Part shown: piece by piece, positions 34,880 through 46,924 of the stretch | Layout of the letters: each line of letters opens with the position of its first letter | Position numbering within the stretch: position 1 is the stretch's first letter | From: Congeria kusceri | Taxonomy: Eukaryota > Mollusca > Bivalvia > Myida > Dreissenidae | Assembly (NCBI GenBank): GCA_027627225.1 | Contig: CM051024.1 | Coordinates: 77,551,504 to 77,615,503 of the forward strand | Reading direction: 5' to 3' | Length of the DNA stretch: 64,000 nucleotides | The notes under the pieces: model-generated | What the model was told of the DNA's origin: nothing | What the model saw: only the letters and a program-made list of their open reading frames with translations | Database searches by the model: none | Translations under genes and position numbers: made by a program

Positions 34880-35142
34880 TAGAAAAAAATCCCGAAGATT
34901 TTTTTTTAGAATAGATGTTGTTTGGCTAAAAAAGTCTAGACCAGTTCCTAAAAAAGAAATTGGTACTCAAAGAAATTGCAAAGAAAGATTTTCTTAGATT
35001 TTTTCTTTCGGCGAAAAATAAAAGGCCAGTACCTAAAAGGGGATTGGTCGTCAAAGAATTCCCAAAGAAAGATTTTTTCTTTCTTGAACAATGTGACTAG
35101 ACCATAGGCCAATACCTGGAGGGGAATTGGACCTCTTGTTTA
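34880..35142 (+). mobile_element. HINE-like 3' part
   Basis: Degenerate repeats of CAGT.CCTAAAA.G..ATTGGT and AAAGAAAGATTTT lead to CTGGAGGGGAATTGGAC and CTCTTGTTTAT, the end seen in the other Helentron-like families. The 5' limit is uncertain. Confidence 0.45.
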
Positions 35143-35219
35143 TATCATATTATGTCACATATGTTTTGGGAATTTCATATTCCTTTGAACAACCAATAAA
35201 ATTAAGCTTATTGGCCAAT

Positions 35220-35500
35220 TCTGTTGTATAGAAGAATCCAATGTGCCATTTGGGCATTCAGTGTTGATTGATTTTGAAGAATATGATGAAGAATATTACG
35301 ATAATGAAATAAGAAAAGGCAGGATTACTATACTCAGAAATGTAACAGTATTACATGGCATGGAAAACTTAGACACCAAATACATTCCTTTGTGTATTAT
35401 GACAATACCAGTTATTATAATCAAAGAATTACAGCTAAAAAATATTGCTGTCATGCACTTAAGACCCGTGCAGTGTAGCAGTAATGGTATTGACATGTAA
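35220..35500 (+). CDS. Possible 3' terminal exon, unknown protein
   Basis: An acceptor-like CTGTTGTATAG precedes an open frame that includes VPFGHSVLIDFEEYDEEYYD and ends at 35500. AATAAA follows at about 35537. The acidic stretch and codon pattern look better than neighbouring frames, but no upstream exon or family could be found. It may be chance. Confidence 0.25.
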
Positions 35501-35905
35501 TTGGTGATATGAATGACTATTGTAAAACAGATGGTTAATAAACATATAAATGTATAGATAATTGTATAGAGTAATGTTTATTTATTATTTATAATATAAC
35601 CACAAAACAACTTAATTTGCATAAGATTTCTGCTATTTTTACCTGCCAGTTAGCATTGTATCCTCACTTACTAAAAATAAGCATGATATTTTGCCCAACA
35701 GAAGTTTCCATTAATGCATTGCCTGAGAATGTTATATCTTGGTATTTGCACAATACCTTAGCAGGGATAGGTTTGGCTCAGAAAAATATTTAAGTAGTCT
35801 TTTGGCTTTATTACCTTTCATGCTTTTTTTCTAAATGTATTTCAAAACATGCAATCAAATAATGTTGTCCACATCAAGAGCACACATTAGAAATTTGAAA
35901 GCAAA

Positions 35906-36056
35906 TTAACGTGAGATGGATGTTTTAATTCATGTCCCCGTCCTTAGCAAACCTGATTAACGTGAGATGGATGTTTTAATTCATGTCCCCGTCCTTAGCA
36001 AACCTGATTAACGTGAGATGGATGTTTTAATTCATGTCCCCGTCCTTGGCAAACCT
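35906..36056. repeat. 51-bp tandem repeat, three copies
   Basis: Unit TTAACGTGAGATGGATG...TCCTTAGCAAACCTGA starts at 35906, 35957 and 36008. The first two copies are identical over most of their length; the third has TTGGC for TTAGC. Confidence 0.9.
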
Positions 36057-36301
36057 GCATTCAGAGAAATGGAATTTCCAAACCAGTCTTCATTTCTCCA
36101 TAAATGGCTGTTGCATCTTCCAGCTCACATTCGCTGAAAGGGGTGCATGGTCTGGTTTCTTGCAGTTTAAAGTCATTCTCGTTGATCGCCTGAGGTACGC
36201 TTGGGAAACGTGCAAAGAGTCATCTGGAAGATAGTTTTCAGAGGTTTGAAACCAGTTTTGATGTGGAAGTGCATTCTGCATTGCAGTTTGTCACAGCTTA
36301 A

Positions 36302-36701
36302 AGGGACTAGATTAACAAAATGGGCCTCTAGGGGGTAATTTCATTAAAAAATTGTAAATTATGATGTTAATAATGGCATATAACAACAGTTAAAATAAGG
36401 TGTATGTAATAGGAAAAGAGTTTTTGCATTCTGAGATAAAAATCAATTTATAATATGGGTCGTGTTTATTTACACACGTTTCCTTACAAAGAAGAATAGC
36501 TTCGTTGGTTAAAAAGCTGTCTACTGTAATTTCTTAGTATTGTTTTGAAACATTGTAGCAGATTTTGTTTAATCTAATATCTCACTATGTATTATATTAT
36601 TTATTCTTTATTTAATGTACTTGTCTTAGCATAGCATATTTCTATAATCTAATATCTTTTGTAGTGCAATAGAAAACAAAATTTTCGTTGACATAGTCCC
36701 T
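36302..36701. mobile_element. TTAA-flanked MITE (piggyBac-like ends)
   Basis: TTAA at 36298-36301 and 36702-36705 bounds a 400-bp insert with inverted ends AGGGACTA...TAGTCCCT. Similarity continues loosely inside (TTAACAAAAT versus TCAACGAAAAT in reverse). No gene. The TTAA site suggests mobilisation by a piggyBac-type transposase. Confidence 0.7.
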
Positions 36702-36779
36702 TTAACTGCATTGCATTCTGATAGGTGACTTAATGCATTAACTTGTATCCGACTAGAAAGCGTTGTACAGAATAAGGCA

Positions 36780-37045
36780 CTCGAGAACAAATTGAAATAT
36801 TTTAATGAAAATCAATTTAAAGATACCTTACAGCGAGACATGGAATGAGATTGCATATGGGGTGGGTGGGGTCAAGGTGAAGATCACTGTCTTGAAAATA
36901 AGAATAATGCTTTCCACTCAGTAACTCGAGAACAAAATTAACTTTGTTTAATTGGCCGCTACTATCTAAACAGTTTGTTTTAGAAAAAATGCAATGAGAC
37001 AAGTACAAGAAAAGTCTAGCGCGCTGTCCTCCAACAGCTCTTGTT
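36780..37045 (+). mobile_element. HINE-like family-1 fragment (3' end)
   Basis: One array unit (GAGATTGCATATGGGGTGGG) followed by AGAAAAGTCTAGCGCG, CTGTCCTCCAACAG and CTCTTGTT. 5' truncated. Confidence 0.6.
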
Positions 37046-37135
37046 AATGTAGACCAGAACATTTTCAGAAACATCAATCAGACTTGTGTGAACCTGCAAA
37101 CATTTTTGCCCAATATCTCTTTCATTGTAGTATGT

Positions 37136-38398
37136 TGTTTTTAGCTCGCCTGAGCACATTGTGCTCATGGTGAGCTTTTATGATCGCCTTTTGTCCTTCA
37201 TCCGTCGTGTGTCAACATTTTCATTAAATCAACATCTCTTAAACCGCTTCGCAGATTTTCATGAAACTTCATAGGCATGATCCTTTGGTGACTCTCTTTC
37301 ACAGTTGTTCAGATCGTTTCGGTCCGCTGCATATATAGGTCACCAGAGCTAAAAATAGATTAAAAAGGAAAACTTAAAAAAATCTCCTGAAACTGCATGG
37401 CTCAGAGCTTTTATATTGGATATGTGACATCGTCTAGTGGTCCTCTACAAAGATTGTTCAAATTATTCCTCTGGGGTCAAAACTGGCCATGCCCCGGTGT
37501 CACGTGATTTATATAGACTTAAATAGCGAAAGGCCTTTAAAAATCTCTGCAACCGCATGGCCCAGAGGTTTCCTATTTGTATGTAATATTGTATAATGGT
37601 CCTCTACAAAGTTTGTTCAAATCATGCCCATTGGGTCAAAACTGGCCATGCCCAGGGGGGGGGGGGGGGTCTCATGGTATATATAGACTTAAATAGCAAT
37701 ACGACTTTAACAATCTTCTCCTCTGAAACCTCAAGGCCCAGAGATTTCATATTTGGTACGTAACTTTGTTAAGTGGTCCTTTACAAATTTTATTCAAATG
37801 ATGCCCCTGGGGTCAAAACTTGCCACGCCCCAGGGGTCATTTGGTTTATATAGACTTGAATAGCAAAATGATTTTACTAATTTCCTCCACTGAAACCGGC
37901 CCAGAGATTTCATATTTGGTGTGTAACATTGTATAGTTGTCCTCAACAATGATTGTTCAAATGATGCCCCTGGGGTAAAAACTGGCCATGCCCCGGAGAT
38001 CACATGGTTTATATAGACTTAAATAGCAAATGACTTTAAACATCTTATGCTCTGAAACCGAAAGGCCCAGAGGTTTTATATTTGGTATATAACATAATAT
38101 AGTGGTCCTCTACAAAGATTGTTCAAATGATGCCCCTGGGGTCAAAACTGGCCACGCCCCGAAGGTCACATGGTTTATATAGACTTAAATAGCAAAGGGG
38201 TTTCATATTTGGTATGTAACATTGTATAGTTGTATAGTTGTCCTCTTCAAAGATTAAAAATCTTCTCCTCTGAAACTGCAAGACCCAGATCTTTATACTC
38301 AGGTAAGTGGTTTAGTGCCATTTGGCCCTCTTGCTATAAGTCATTATGATGCCTTAAACTCAGGTGAGCGACCTAGGGCCATCGTGGCCCTCTTGTTT
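37136..38398 (+). mobile_element. HINE-like element, family 3, with ~167-bp array
   Basis: Starts TTTTTAGCTCGCCTGAGC, with a hairpin GAGCACATTGTGCTC. Ends CTCAGGTGAGCGACCTA, the hairpin GGGCCATCGTGGCCC, and TCTTGTTTC. CGCCTGAG/CTCAGGTG forms the subterminal inverted repeat. The body contains about five degenerate units (GATGCCCCTGGGGTCAAAACTGGCCATGCC in pieces, TTTATATAGACTTAAATAGC), the reverse complement of the satellite at 53096-54710. A run of about 13 G lies at 37658-37670. Confidence 0.7.
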
Positions 38399-39020
38399 CA
38401 AAGTAATGGTATCATGTGTCAAATCGTGATCTTTTTTAAGTAATAATGCTGTGTCGAATAATGTCCACTGTTTTTCTCTAAATGACAGATGCACAGAACA
38501 TGTGCATATTCTGATTGAGATTGCTGTCACTCTTGTCATTTGTCCCTAAAAAAAATTACCATTTCTACTTGTGATAAATTTGTGTCAGTCAATTCAGTTT
38601 TCAAGTGATGAAAACGTTGTTATGATGTACATGGGCTCTAAAATATCGGGTGGTCTCCTGAATTCTCGTGTTTTACTGTTGTCTGTTTATAACAGAATAT
38701 AGTAACATATGCTGTCACATGTTGCCCATTCCCAGCATTGCATCTACATTGCAAGAAATATTCTTGATGCCTGGCAACTGTGTCTCAAGATGACAATGCA
38801 TGGCAATTTTCTGTTCTTCATACTACAGAATAAACACATTTATGGTTGTATGTCGCCATATTTTCTAATTGCCTAACATGATTGGCGTAGTTGTCTTTGT
38901 GGCCATTTACATGGTTTGCCTCGTTTCTGTCATGTCGGTGTTTGTCGTGTAATTGTTCCAAGTTAGTCGGTGAGCCTTTTCAACATACTTAACAATCAAG
39001 TGGTTATAAGCCTGATGCAG
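38399..39020. other. No gene recognised
   Basis: Unique-looking spacer between two HINE-like elements. Confidence 0.4.
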
Positions 39021-39665
39021 TTTTTAGCTCGACTTTTCGAAGAAAATGCAAGCTTTTCTACTCGCCCGGGCGTTGGCGTCGGCGTCCGAGCTAGGTTAAA
39101 GTTTTTCAGTAAACTAGTTTCTCAGGAATGGCTTGAGAGATTTCATTCAAACTTAAAACATGTATTTCCCACATTAAAATGAACCTATAGGCCAGGTTTG
39201 CTCACTCTATTTTGAAATTTGTCGAAACTATGGGCCTTTTTACAGTTAGAAATTTTACATATAAGCTATATGGACAGGTTAAAGCTTTTCTGTAAGCTGG
39301 TTTCTCAGGAATGACTTGAGGGATTTCATTCAAACTTATAACACTTATTCTCTATTTTAAAATGAACTCATAGGCCAATTTTGATAACTCTAGTTTGAAA
39401 TTTGTCAAAATTATGGGCCTTTTTACAATTTTTTAAGTGGGTGGAATGATGGCGTCAACTTTTGAATTCCACTCTCTAACTTGAGAATCAATCTTCATAC
39501 ATAAATACCCTAAAGCAACACTTACTCGGGAATGCATTTGTGTGGGGTCAAGGTCACTGTTACTAAAAATAGAAAAAATCTGCTTTATGTTTTAGAAACA
39601 ATGCCAGAAACTCTGACGAGCACAAGAAAAGTCGAGCGCACTGTCCTCCCACAGCTCTTGTTTTT
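39021..39665 (+). mobile_element. HINE-like element, family 1, short copy
   Basis: The best-preserved ends: start TTTTTAGCTCGACTTTTCGA, end AAGAAAAGTCGAGCGC then CTGTCCTCCCACAG and CTCTTGTTTT. AGCTCGACTTTTC and GAAAAGTCGAGC are inverted partners. The interior lacks most of the array found in the 28736 copy. Confidence 0.7.
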
Positions 39666-39744
39666 TGTCTGTTAGTACTGTAATTTTGTCAATAACAAAG
39701 TCTGGAAATCTTATTTATTATTCTTTTTCGAATTGCCATGGCAA

Positions 39745-41640
39745 CGGACCTGGAAATTGCCCGACATATTCTGCCGAAGCATACTGGGGTAACACACCAC
39801 CATCTCCTGACCATGTCACTCTTTTTTGTATGCATTGTCCAATTTGTGTACTGTGTAGTACCTGTGTACAAAAACACCTAGGTCTTCGGAAGGCTGAGAT
39901 TCTTCTTGTTTTTGCATAAAAAACTAAAACTATTATTATCTCATCATGAAGGGAATGAAATCGTTCTGCATTGTAAGTCATGGGCCTAAATTTCCACAAT
40001 CTGATTTAAATCACACAGCACTCATTATGATTATTATTGATTATCGTTGTATTTTTAAGAATTCAAACGTATAGATATCTAATGTTGACAAAAACATACA
40101 TTATATTGCAACTATTGCAATCTGCCATGAAAAAATGCACACTTGACATGCAAACCTTAGCGATGGTAACTTTCATTTTCAGAGGTTGAAACACACATTT
40201 TGTGGTTCCATTTTTTATCAATCATAATAAAACTTTAGGGAAGTGTTATTAGGCATGGAAGGGTTAAGTTCAGTTTTCAGCATAAATGCTCATATTGTAT
40301 CAAGGAATACTTACTGGAACAAGTAATGACATCTTTTACAAGAATACAGGCATAGAATTACTTCCCTTTGCAAATTTTACCTCCCTTACATATAATCATC
40401 ACACAAAAAACAACACACTTCATATGCACAACTCAGAACTCACATACATCTCACAATCCACTCAAAACATGCATGATACGCAAATGCAAACTTTCCAAAT
40501 ATACTCTCTCCCCCTCCTCACTAAGGTGCACCCGTTCGAAAGATAGTGCTCCTGCTGACACATGAGGAAATCTCTTCACAACATGAATACTCACTCCCTT
40601 GATAAGGCATGCAAAAACCTCCTCCGTCAATGCCAGATTCTGGAAATGGTGCCAGAGACATAAGGGCGCCACAAATTACATGCCGCACACCAACTTACCT
40701 TAACCTCCGGTACAACTGCACTAGTGCTCGCACAGCACCCTTCGGCACCATGTCCGAATGTACATCATTGCCGCCAAGAGAAACCACCACCATCTCAGGG
40801 CCCCACATCATCATTTCCCAAAATAACCTCTCATCGTAATTCTGTATTCTCGTTCTGCCCGGACCAAAAAACTGGAAACATCCTGGTAGCTACAAATATA
40901 TTATATATTATATTATATTATGCTGTTACTTTATGTTATATTATGGTCTATTATATTATAGTATGTTATGATGTATCATACCACTGTATATTATACTATA
41001 ATTTACTATACTATATTAGGTTATACTTGGCTATATTAGGCAATATAACGATCATGGAAACTTTGTAACATACTATAAAATAAGAACAAAATAACATTAA
41101 TTTATGCAATAATAATATGACCGTCCTGTAGCAATATAAAGAATTGTTATTACATTACAACATAGTTACATTCCTACATAGACGAAAGGGACAACTATTC
41201 TCGTCTAAAACCAACTTGCATCTAGAATTCTCTCCCACTTCCCAAGTCTCACTATGTAACTATCTCCGAAGAGAGCTACCTTCGTATCTGTTGTGGTCAT
41301 ACTAACAAGAGAAAATCCAACATAAGATATAACCACACTACTTTAACGAAATCTATATATACCATAAGCCAAAGGACTATCCTGTTTAAACGCCACTAAC
41401 ATCGATATTAGAAAAACAGAAGTAGGCCGGACAGGCATGAGACTTTATAGCGTCTGTAGATTGCAAGGTTAGTTACAGAAGAAGGCCTGACAGGCATCTG
41501 TATTGCACCTGTCGATTGCCAGGTCAGGTTGTCTGACTTCGGTCATTTTGTAGGTGATGACATTCAGATGTCCGAGCTCAGGTCTCTGTCATTGCCAGTA
41601 CACTATTATACAAAAAGACCTGAAATAAATACTTAACAAT
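39745..41640. repeat. Duplicated block A
   Basis: Matches 47640-51230 in the same order and orientation with much divergence. Shared pieces include GACCTGGAAATTG.CCGAC, GGAAGGCTGAGATTC, the SGNH-like remnant and the ATATTATATTATG...GGTTATAC... tract, then CAGAAGTAGGCCGGACAGGC. Block B carries extra insertions. Confidence 0.8.
40451..40860 (-). pseudogene. Remnant of SGNH-like hydrolase ORF (copy A)
   Basis: Minus-strand fragments include LALTEEVFACLIKGVSIHVV and RVHLSEEGERVYLESL. The latter resembles the C-terminal H-containing block of SGNH/GDSL hydrolases, with the usual Asp of DxxH missing. The middle is frame-broken. SGNH-like domains occur in some retroelements (for example Ngaro-type). 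The origin here is inference. Confidence 0.4.
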
Positions 41641-41699
41641 TAACCAATTACACTTACTAATTAATATTTAAATGATGTAAAGACACAGTTACCATAATT

Positions 41700-44130
41700 A
41701 TAATGAGATTTTAGCTCAGTTTTAAAAATTGGGTTTTCTTTGTTTTGCTCCTGATAATTATGGTGTCCGAATATTTAGCTAGGCCGAACATTTAGGTGAA
41801 TTACCAGTTTTGCAATCAGTTATTACATTAACCTCCCTATCTCCCAATTTAGGAATTTTCTTGCATATTGGTAATGAATTGCTCGTCGCATTTTTGCGTC
41901 TGCTTTTCATGTAGCATGAACTCTATAGCTAGTGTAGGTTTATTTTGAAACATTGGATGTTGAATAACTATCATAGAAACATAAAATTTCTCCTAGATAG
42001 AAGGTAGTATTGTAGTAAAAATTCAATATTCGATTTACGGGAGCGCCGGTCCTAAATATTGCAAAACCCAAATAAAAATAAAATTCAAAATCGTATAATT
42101 TTTTTTATATTTTCCACCGGTCGTCTCTGCTTCCCGAATTATAAAATAAATTGGTCTTGTGTAACCTATTTACAACAACGTCATTTCGTAGTAATTTTTG
42201 CGCACCAGTAGACTGCTTTACAAATAGACGTTATTTTCTGGCGTTCTGCGCATATATTTTATTGTAAAAACGGGAAAACCAGTCTAGCTAGGGACAATAA
42301 AAACAGCAATGGCGGTTGCGGCCGCTGTGTAGTTTAAAGTTGCGCGACCGCTGTGTATTTTAAAGTTGCTATCAAAAACATAAAGAACAAAATAATAATT
42401 AATTAAAATCATACAGTAACATTCTTTTGACAAAAATTATAATGAAATAAAATCAAAAAGCAGTATGGGACGAAAGATTTAGCATGTGCCCGAAATGCGA
42501 AAACAATTTATTCATATACGCAACACATTTAAAGCATTTTATACACAAATACGTTATATTCATAAACAATATCATTGTATATGTTGTTTCATGCAACGAA
42601 TGTAAAGTATTCGTGTTTAAAATACATATATTTTTATATTTTTCCATGGGTACGAATGTATGTTTTCTTCTAGTGCGGTTCGTACCAAATTTGAAAAAAA
42701 ACCAAAACAACTGTGTTCTTGTATATTTTTTCTTATAATTTCAGCTTAAAAACAATGTGAATCAACAACAATGTAGATCTACTGCATGCACATTATGCAA
42801 AAAAAATGTTCTAGAATACAATACAGAATATGTGTTCTACATTGATTTAGGCCAGATTGTTTATAAATTTAAGATTGATGGGATATTTGTTTCAAAAAAG
42901 ATATAACTTGAAAAATCCAAATAGTAGTTATAAAACCCACTAACAATATGAAAAAATATCTTTACTTCTAATTCTAGATTTTACCTTTCTTGTAATTATA
43001 TATTTTTCAATTTAGGTGCAGTTATAATAAATTGATATTTTTTTTACTTTTAATCATTTTATTTTTATTATTATTTCCGATGCTCACTTTTTTCTATTTT
43101 ATTTGAATTTTTATTCCCTCCTCCTGGTGCTCAGTTTTGAAAATATTCCCGTAAATCTAAAAATAAAAAAACTCTGGCCTAATCGGTTGACTTCGTCAAA
43201 TGTTCATTGTTGCCAATTACTACGTCTAGATGTGGATTATAATTATAATGAGATTTTAGCTCAGTTTTAACAATGTGTTTTTTTTGTTTTGCTCCTCATA
43301 ATTAATGTTATCAGTCGTTCGATGTTCGCTTAGTCTGTTGTGTTGAACCCAGTAAAGTGGATTATTCTCCTTTAATTGTTTAACTACTTTATCAGGATGG
43401 CAAACGTATTTAGGCAAAATAACTGTTTCACGATCGCGTTTTGCATAATGGGTATTTGCTGAGTCCATTTGCATTCTCCCCAGAAGGCATGTGTAAGCTC
43501 TAATAGGTCATTTCTTTGAAGGTTATATAATTAGAACACAATTTCATCTATACATATATCCTTATACTTTACCAGGTGGTTTAGTTTGCATTTAAACTCT
43601 CAACCACATCATTGGTTGTACCTGAATATGTACTGTACATTCCAAGTGGTTCCACTATCAGTGTGTTCTAATAGTTTCTAAAAGTTTTTGATCAAAATAT
43701 GTAACAAACAATTCACTCCATTTTTGTTTCATATCCAAATATGTGTGTTCATATAATGTCATTCAGATTATGCGTCCAACATGTTAGTATTTTGCAATAC
43801 TCCAGTTGCTGTTCAAAGGCATTGATTATACCAGTTTTGCAATCAGTTATTACATTAACCTCCCTATCTCCCAATTAAGGAATTTTCTTGCATATTGGTA
43901 ATGCATTGCTCGTGGTATTTTTGTGTTACTTTTCATGTAGCATGAACTCTATAGGTAGTGTAGGTTAATTTTGAAACATTGGATGTTGAATGACTAACAT
44001 AGAAACATAACAATTCTCCTAGATAGAAGGTAGTATTGTAGTAAAACTTCAATATGAAAATTTTTTAATTGAAGTAATCGGTTGACTTCGTCAAATGTTT
44101 TATTGTTACCAATTACTACGTCTAGACTGG
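41700..44130. repeat. Nested duplicated repeats
   Basis: Two related stretches, about 41700-42030 and 43240-44130, share CAGTTATTACATTAACCTCC, GGAATTTTCTTGCATATTGG and CTCCTAGATAGAAGGTAG. Between them lies the TIR element at 42031-43182. GGTTGACTTCGTCAAATGTT follows both at about 43186 and 44080. Confidence 0.65.
42031..43182. mobile_element. TIR element, TTAGGCCAGAG family (left end incomplete)
   Basis: The right end CCGTAAATCTAAAAAT...AAACTCTGGCCTAA (43150-43182) is the inverted partner of TTAGGCCAGAGTTTTTATAT + CGATTTACGG at 56627. The left end of this copy starts only at CGATTTACGG. The empty site is readable at about 44050-44090. No transposase gene seen. Confidence 0.55.
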
Positions 44131-44139
44131 GAAGAGTTT

Positions 44140-45219
44140 TTATGCTTTGATGTAATTATGTAAGTGATGAACAAATAAAAGTAACCGATAAAGTGTAAAA
44201 TGTGATACTTTAAGCTTCTTTTCAAAGTTTAGCTTGGATTTTGTGAATTTGTTGATCATTTCTTGGAATGTTTACACCCGATAATTTCGATTCTAGTGAT
44301 TTTTGAGGTTTCGTCATTTCTTTTAATTGCTTAGGATTATCTTTTCAACCCGCACACTCGTATTTCATGAATGATGGAATGTTTTGTGCGTTTATGTTGA
44401 CGAGAATTTGTTTCCTGTTGCTGTGTGGAATTCCAAGCCATGCTTCACTTTCCCTGGGGCCACATAGTCAGATTCAGTCACATTTACCAGATCCGAGTAT
44501 ACATTTACCAAACATGCACTTGGTCTATATGGGGGCTAATAAGAAACACTAAGAGTGTGTTCTAATATGTCTTCTGCTTCTTCAACTGTTAACATTCCTT
44601 CAGTTTTTTAAAAATAGTCGTCCGGGAACACTTGTGCCTGGGATGCGTTGGTGCTCATTTTGCGATGTCATGGTAGCTACCGATGCTCTCAGTGTGACAC
44701 GTACTGTCCATCGGGGTAGAGAGGTTGCCATTGAGTACTTCTGTTACTTCGGAGCTTAGATGAAACCCACCCAAGCTGAGGAGTATGTTTGGTCCTGTTA
44801 TATTATACTGTTCATCTGTATTCTCGTGGTACTTAACCTTTAAGTAAATATTTGGAGCAAAAAACAACTAACAAAACATTTTCTTTCAATAACATGCTAT
44901 AAATTGAACCTTTTCACGAAAATAACAACTGGAAATTGTGTTGAAAAGTAAAATATTCGTCCTTAAATTATTCTGTTTTTCAATGCTGATGCAGCCATCT
45001 TGAAAAATTACGTCATCTCGCGGTAAAACTTTTGTTTTGAAAGAAGTTTGCGGTTAGTGTATAAACAAACACAAATACACTTTAAATTGTTGGATTGTAA
45101 CCTTTAACAAATATAACAAAACAATAATTTGAGTCTTCATTTATATTTACTCAAGCAGAAGAAAGTGTAGACATTGACCCACTAATGTCTACCGATAGCT
45201 GCAAGCTGATACGAAAGTT
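44140..45219. other. No gene recognised
   Basis: Short reading frames only (for example 44367-44552, 44655-44867), without family signal or supported splice sites. Confidence 0.4.
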
Positions 45220-45224
45220 ATATA

Positions 45225-46919
45225 CAGGGCTTTTTTTCCTATTTTTGTGAAGCGGCCTTTGGCCCCCTAATTTGTGAAAAAATGAGTCGCGAACTTTTCA
45301 GATTTGTGAAAAATTGAGTCGCGAACTTCTTAAAATTGTGAAAAAACGAGTCGTGAAATTGTAAAAATTGTGAAATTCAGAGTTTTATGCATAAGTATAG
45401 TAAAAGCATGTTTAACACTTGAATCATATCAAAATTGCCTTAAATAATGCAATAAAATCATATTTTCCTTGTATGGACACTTTATTTCAAACAATAACAA
45501 CACACATTCACATAATCTGATCAACAATTTGTCAAAATTCAGACAGGTTAACTCTGATTCTCAAAACATAAGAAAGTCTAACCTTGTATCGCTTATGTCA
45601 AACATTAAAATATATTGTAACAGTAAAAACAAACTGTATCATTATGACATAAAACTAGAGCTGATTTGAACGGCTGGATCTTCAACACTGAAAATGAATA
45701 CACCTTTAAAGCAATATTTAACTAGATTTAAGATATACACTATCACAGGGCTTCTTTAAAATTACATTTATCATTTGTCAGAAAGTAAAACTTACGCAGG
45801 GTCTGCAGAGCTTTGCGTATCCTCATGCTCAACAGGAATTTTAACTGCAGAGAACATATACCTGTAATGAATTATCAATAAAAGATAATCTCATAATTTC
45901 ATAATCATGGGCTTCAAACAAAAAAAAACATTGAGATGCAAATCCAAAATTTTAAAATTAATTATTTATGATTGGTTTGCAACTCACCCAGGGGGTATTG
46001 TGCACTGCATATCATTTCCTACTGGCCGAGCAGATCCCTCTGCTGTGGCTGAACAGCAAGCCTGACCCTCATCAGGATTACTGCATGTCTCTGTGATGTC
46101 ATTTGATCTGAAACATTAGGTATACATTGAATTACAGTACTTTTGTGAGAAATGTTAACCATATATTTTTTCAGATTTTACCAATCATAAATATATACAA
46201 TGTTTGAATCATGAATGCATGTCATGAAAATGCATTAAAATCAATTTTCATACAAATGGATCACAGTAATACTTTAAACAATATTTACAGTTGTAAATGG
46301 ATAAGATATAGAATAACAGGTCGACTCTACATTGTTGCGCTTGTCTCGCTCTCGGTCATCAATACATTAGTCATGTGTTTTCACTTTCATCAAATGACTT
46401 TCCTTATAATTCAATCCATGTCCGTTTTAATAGTGCATGGTTAAAAACTTACCCTTCTGTTGAAATCTTTGGTTTCTTCAAAGTAACCCCGAATTGAAAC
46501 AAATCTGGATCCCCGGTTGACTTTCTGATCTTTTTAACATAATATCGCGAGTTCCGCGACGCCATTTTTTTCTTATGCAATTGTGAGGTTGATCGGCCGA
46601 GCTTATATTACTACACCGGTTTCACCGGTTTCAAAATTTTAATCGATTCACGATTATAATCGATTAAAACAGGCATAGCCAGTTACATGAGTAGGAAACA
46701 AAATTTGCGAATTCGGAATGAAAAACGGTAAAACGAAACGTATTTTTGAATTGAGAAATGGCCGTTTTCGACAGTTTTGAGCCCAAAAAGTCCGTTTTTC
46801 ACAGTTTACAACGGCCGTTTTTGTAAAATATCGTGGCCGTGTTAGATTTGTGAAATGTCCGTGTCAAAATTGTGAAATGTCCGTCCACGGCCACTCTCAA
46901 AGAAGGAAAAAAAGCCCTG
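45225..46919 (-). mobile_element. hAT-like element, CAGGGC termini, 5-bp target duplication
   Basis: Perfect 16-bp TIRs CAGGGCTTTTTTTCCT at 45225-45240 and, inverted, 46904-46919. ATATA flanks both sides (45220-45224, 46920-46924). Subterminal arrays of TTGTGAAA...GAGTCGCGAAC (left) and ATTGTGAAATGTCCGT (right) look like transposase-binding repeats. Inside is only the four-exon mini-gene at 45642-46565; a transposase catalytic domain is absent, so it is non-autonomous. CAGGG ends fit hAT. A 5-bp duplication is shorter than the common 8 bp but is known for some hAT groups. Confidence 0.8.
45642..46565 (-). CDS. Four-exon mini-gene inside the hAT-like element, 114 aa
   Basis: Exons 46453-46565, 45988-46107, 45796-45861 and 45642-45687 (minus), each with GT/AG borders (GTAAGT, GTGAGT, GTAAGT donors). 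Phases agree throughout: 345 nt, ATG to TAA. The start MASRNSRYYVKKIRKSTG is basic. The middle is Ser/Thr/Glu-rich with four Cys (ETCSNP, ACCSAT, MQCTI). The end is QISSSFMS. I see no catalytic motif. It resembles the disordered N-terminal region encoded by first exons of some hAT/ZMYM-like transposase genes, so it may be the 5' part left after internal deletion, or a short regulator. Its ATG lies at AAAAAAATGGCG, near the right TIR. Confidence 0.6.
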
Positions 46920-46924
46920 ATATA

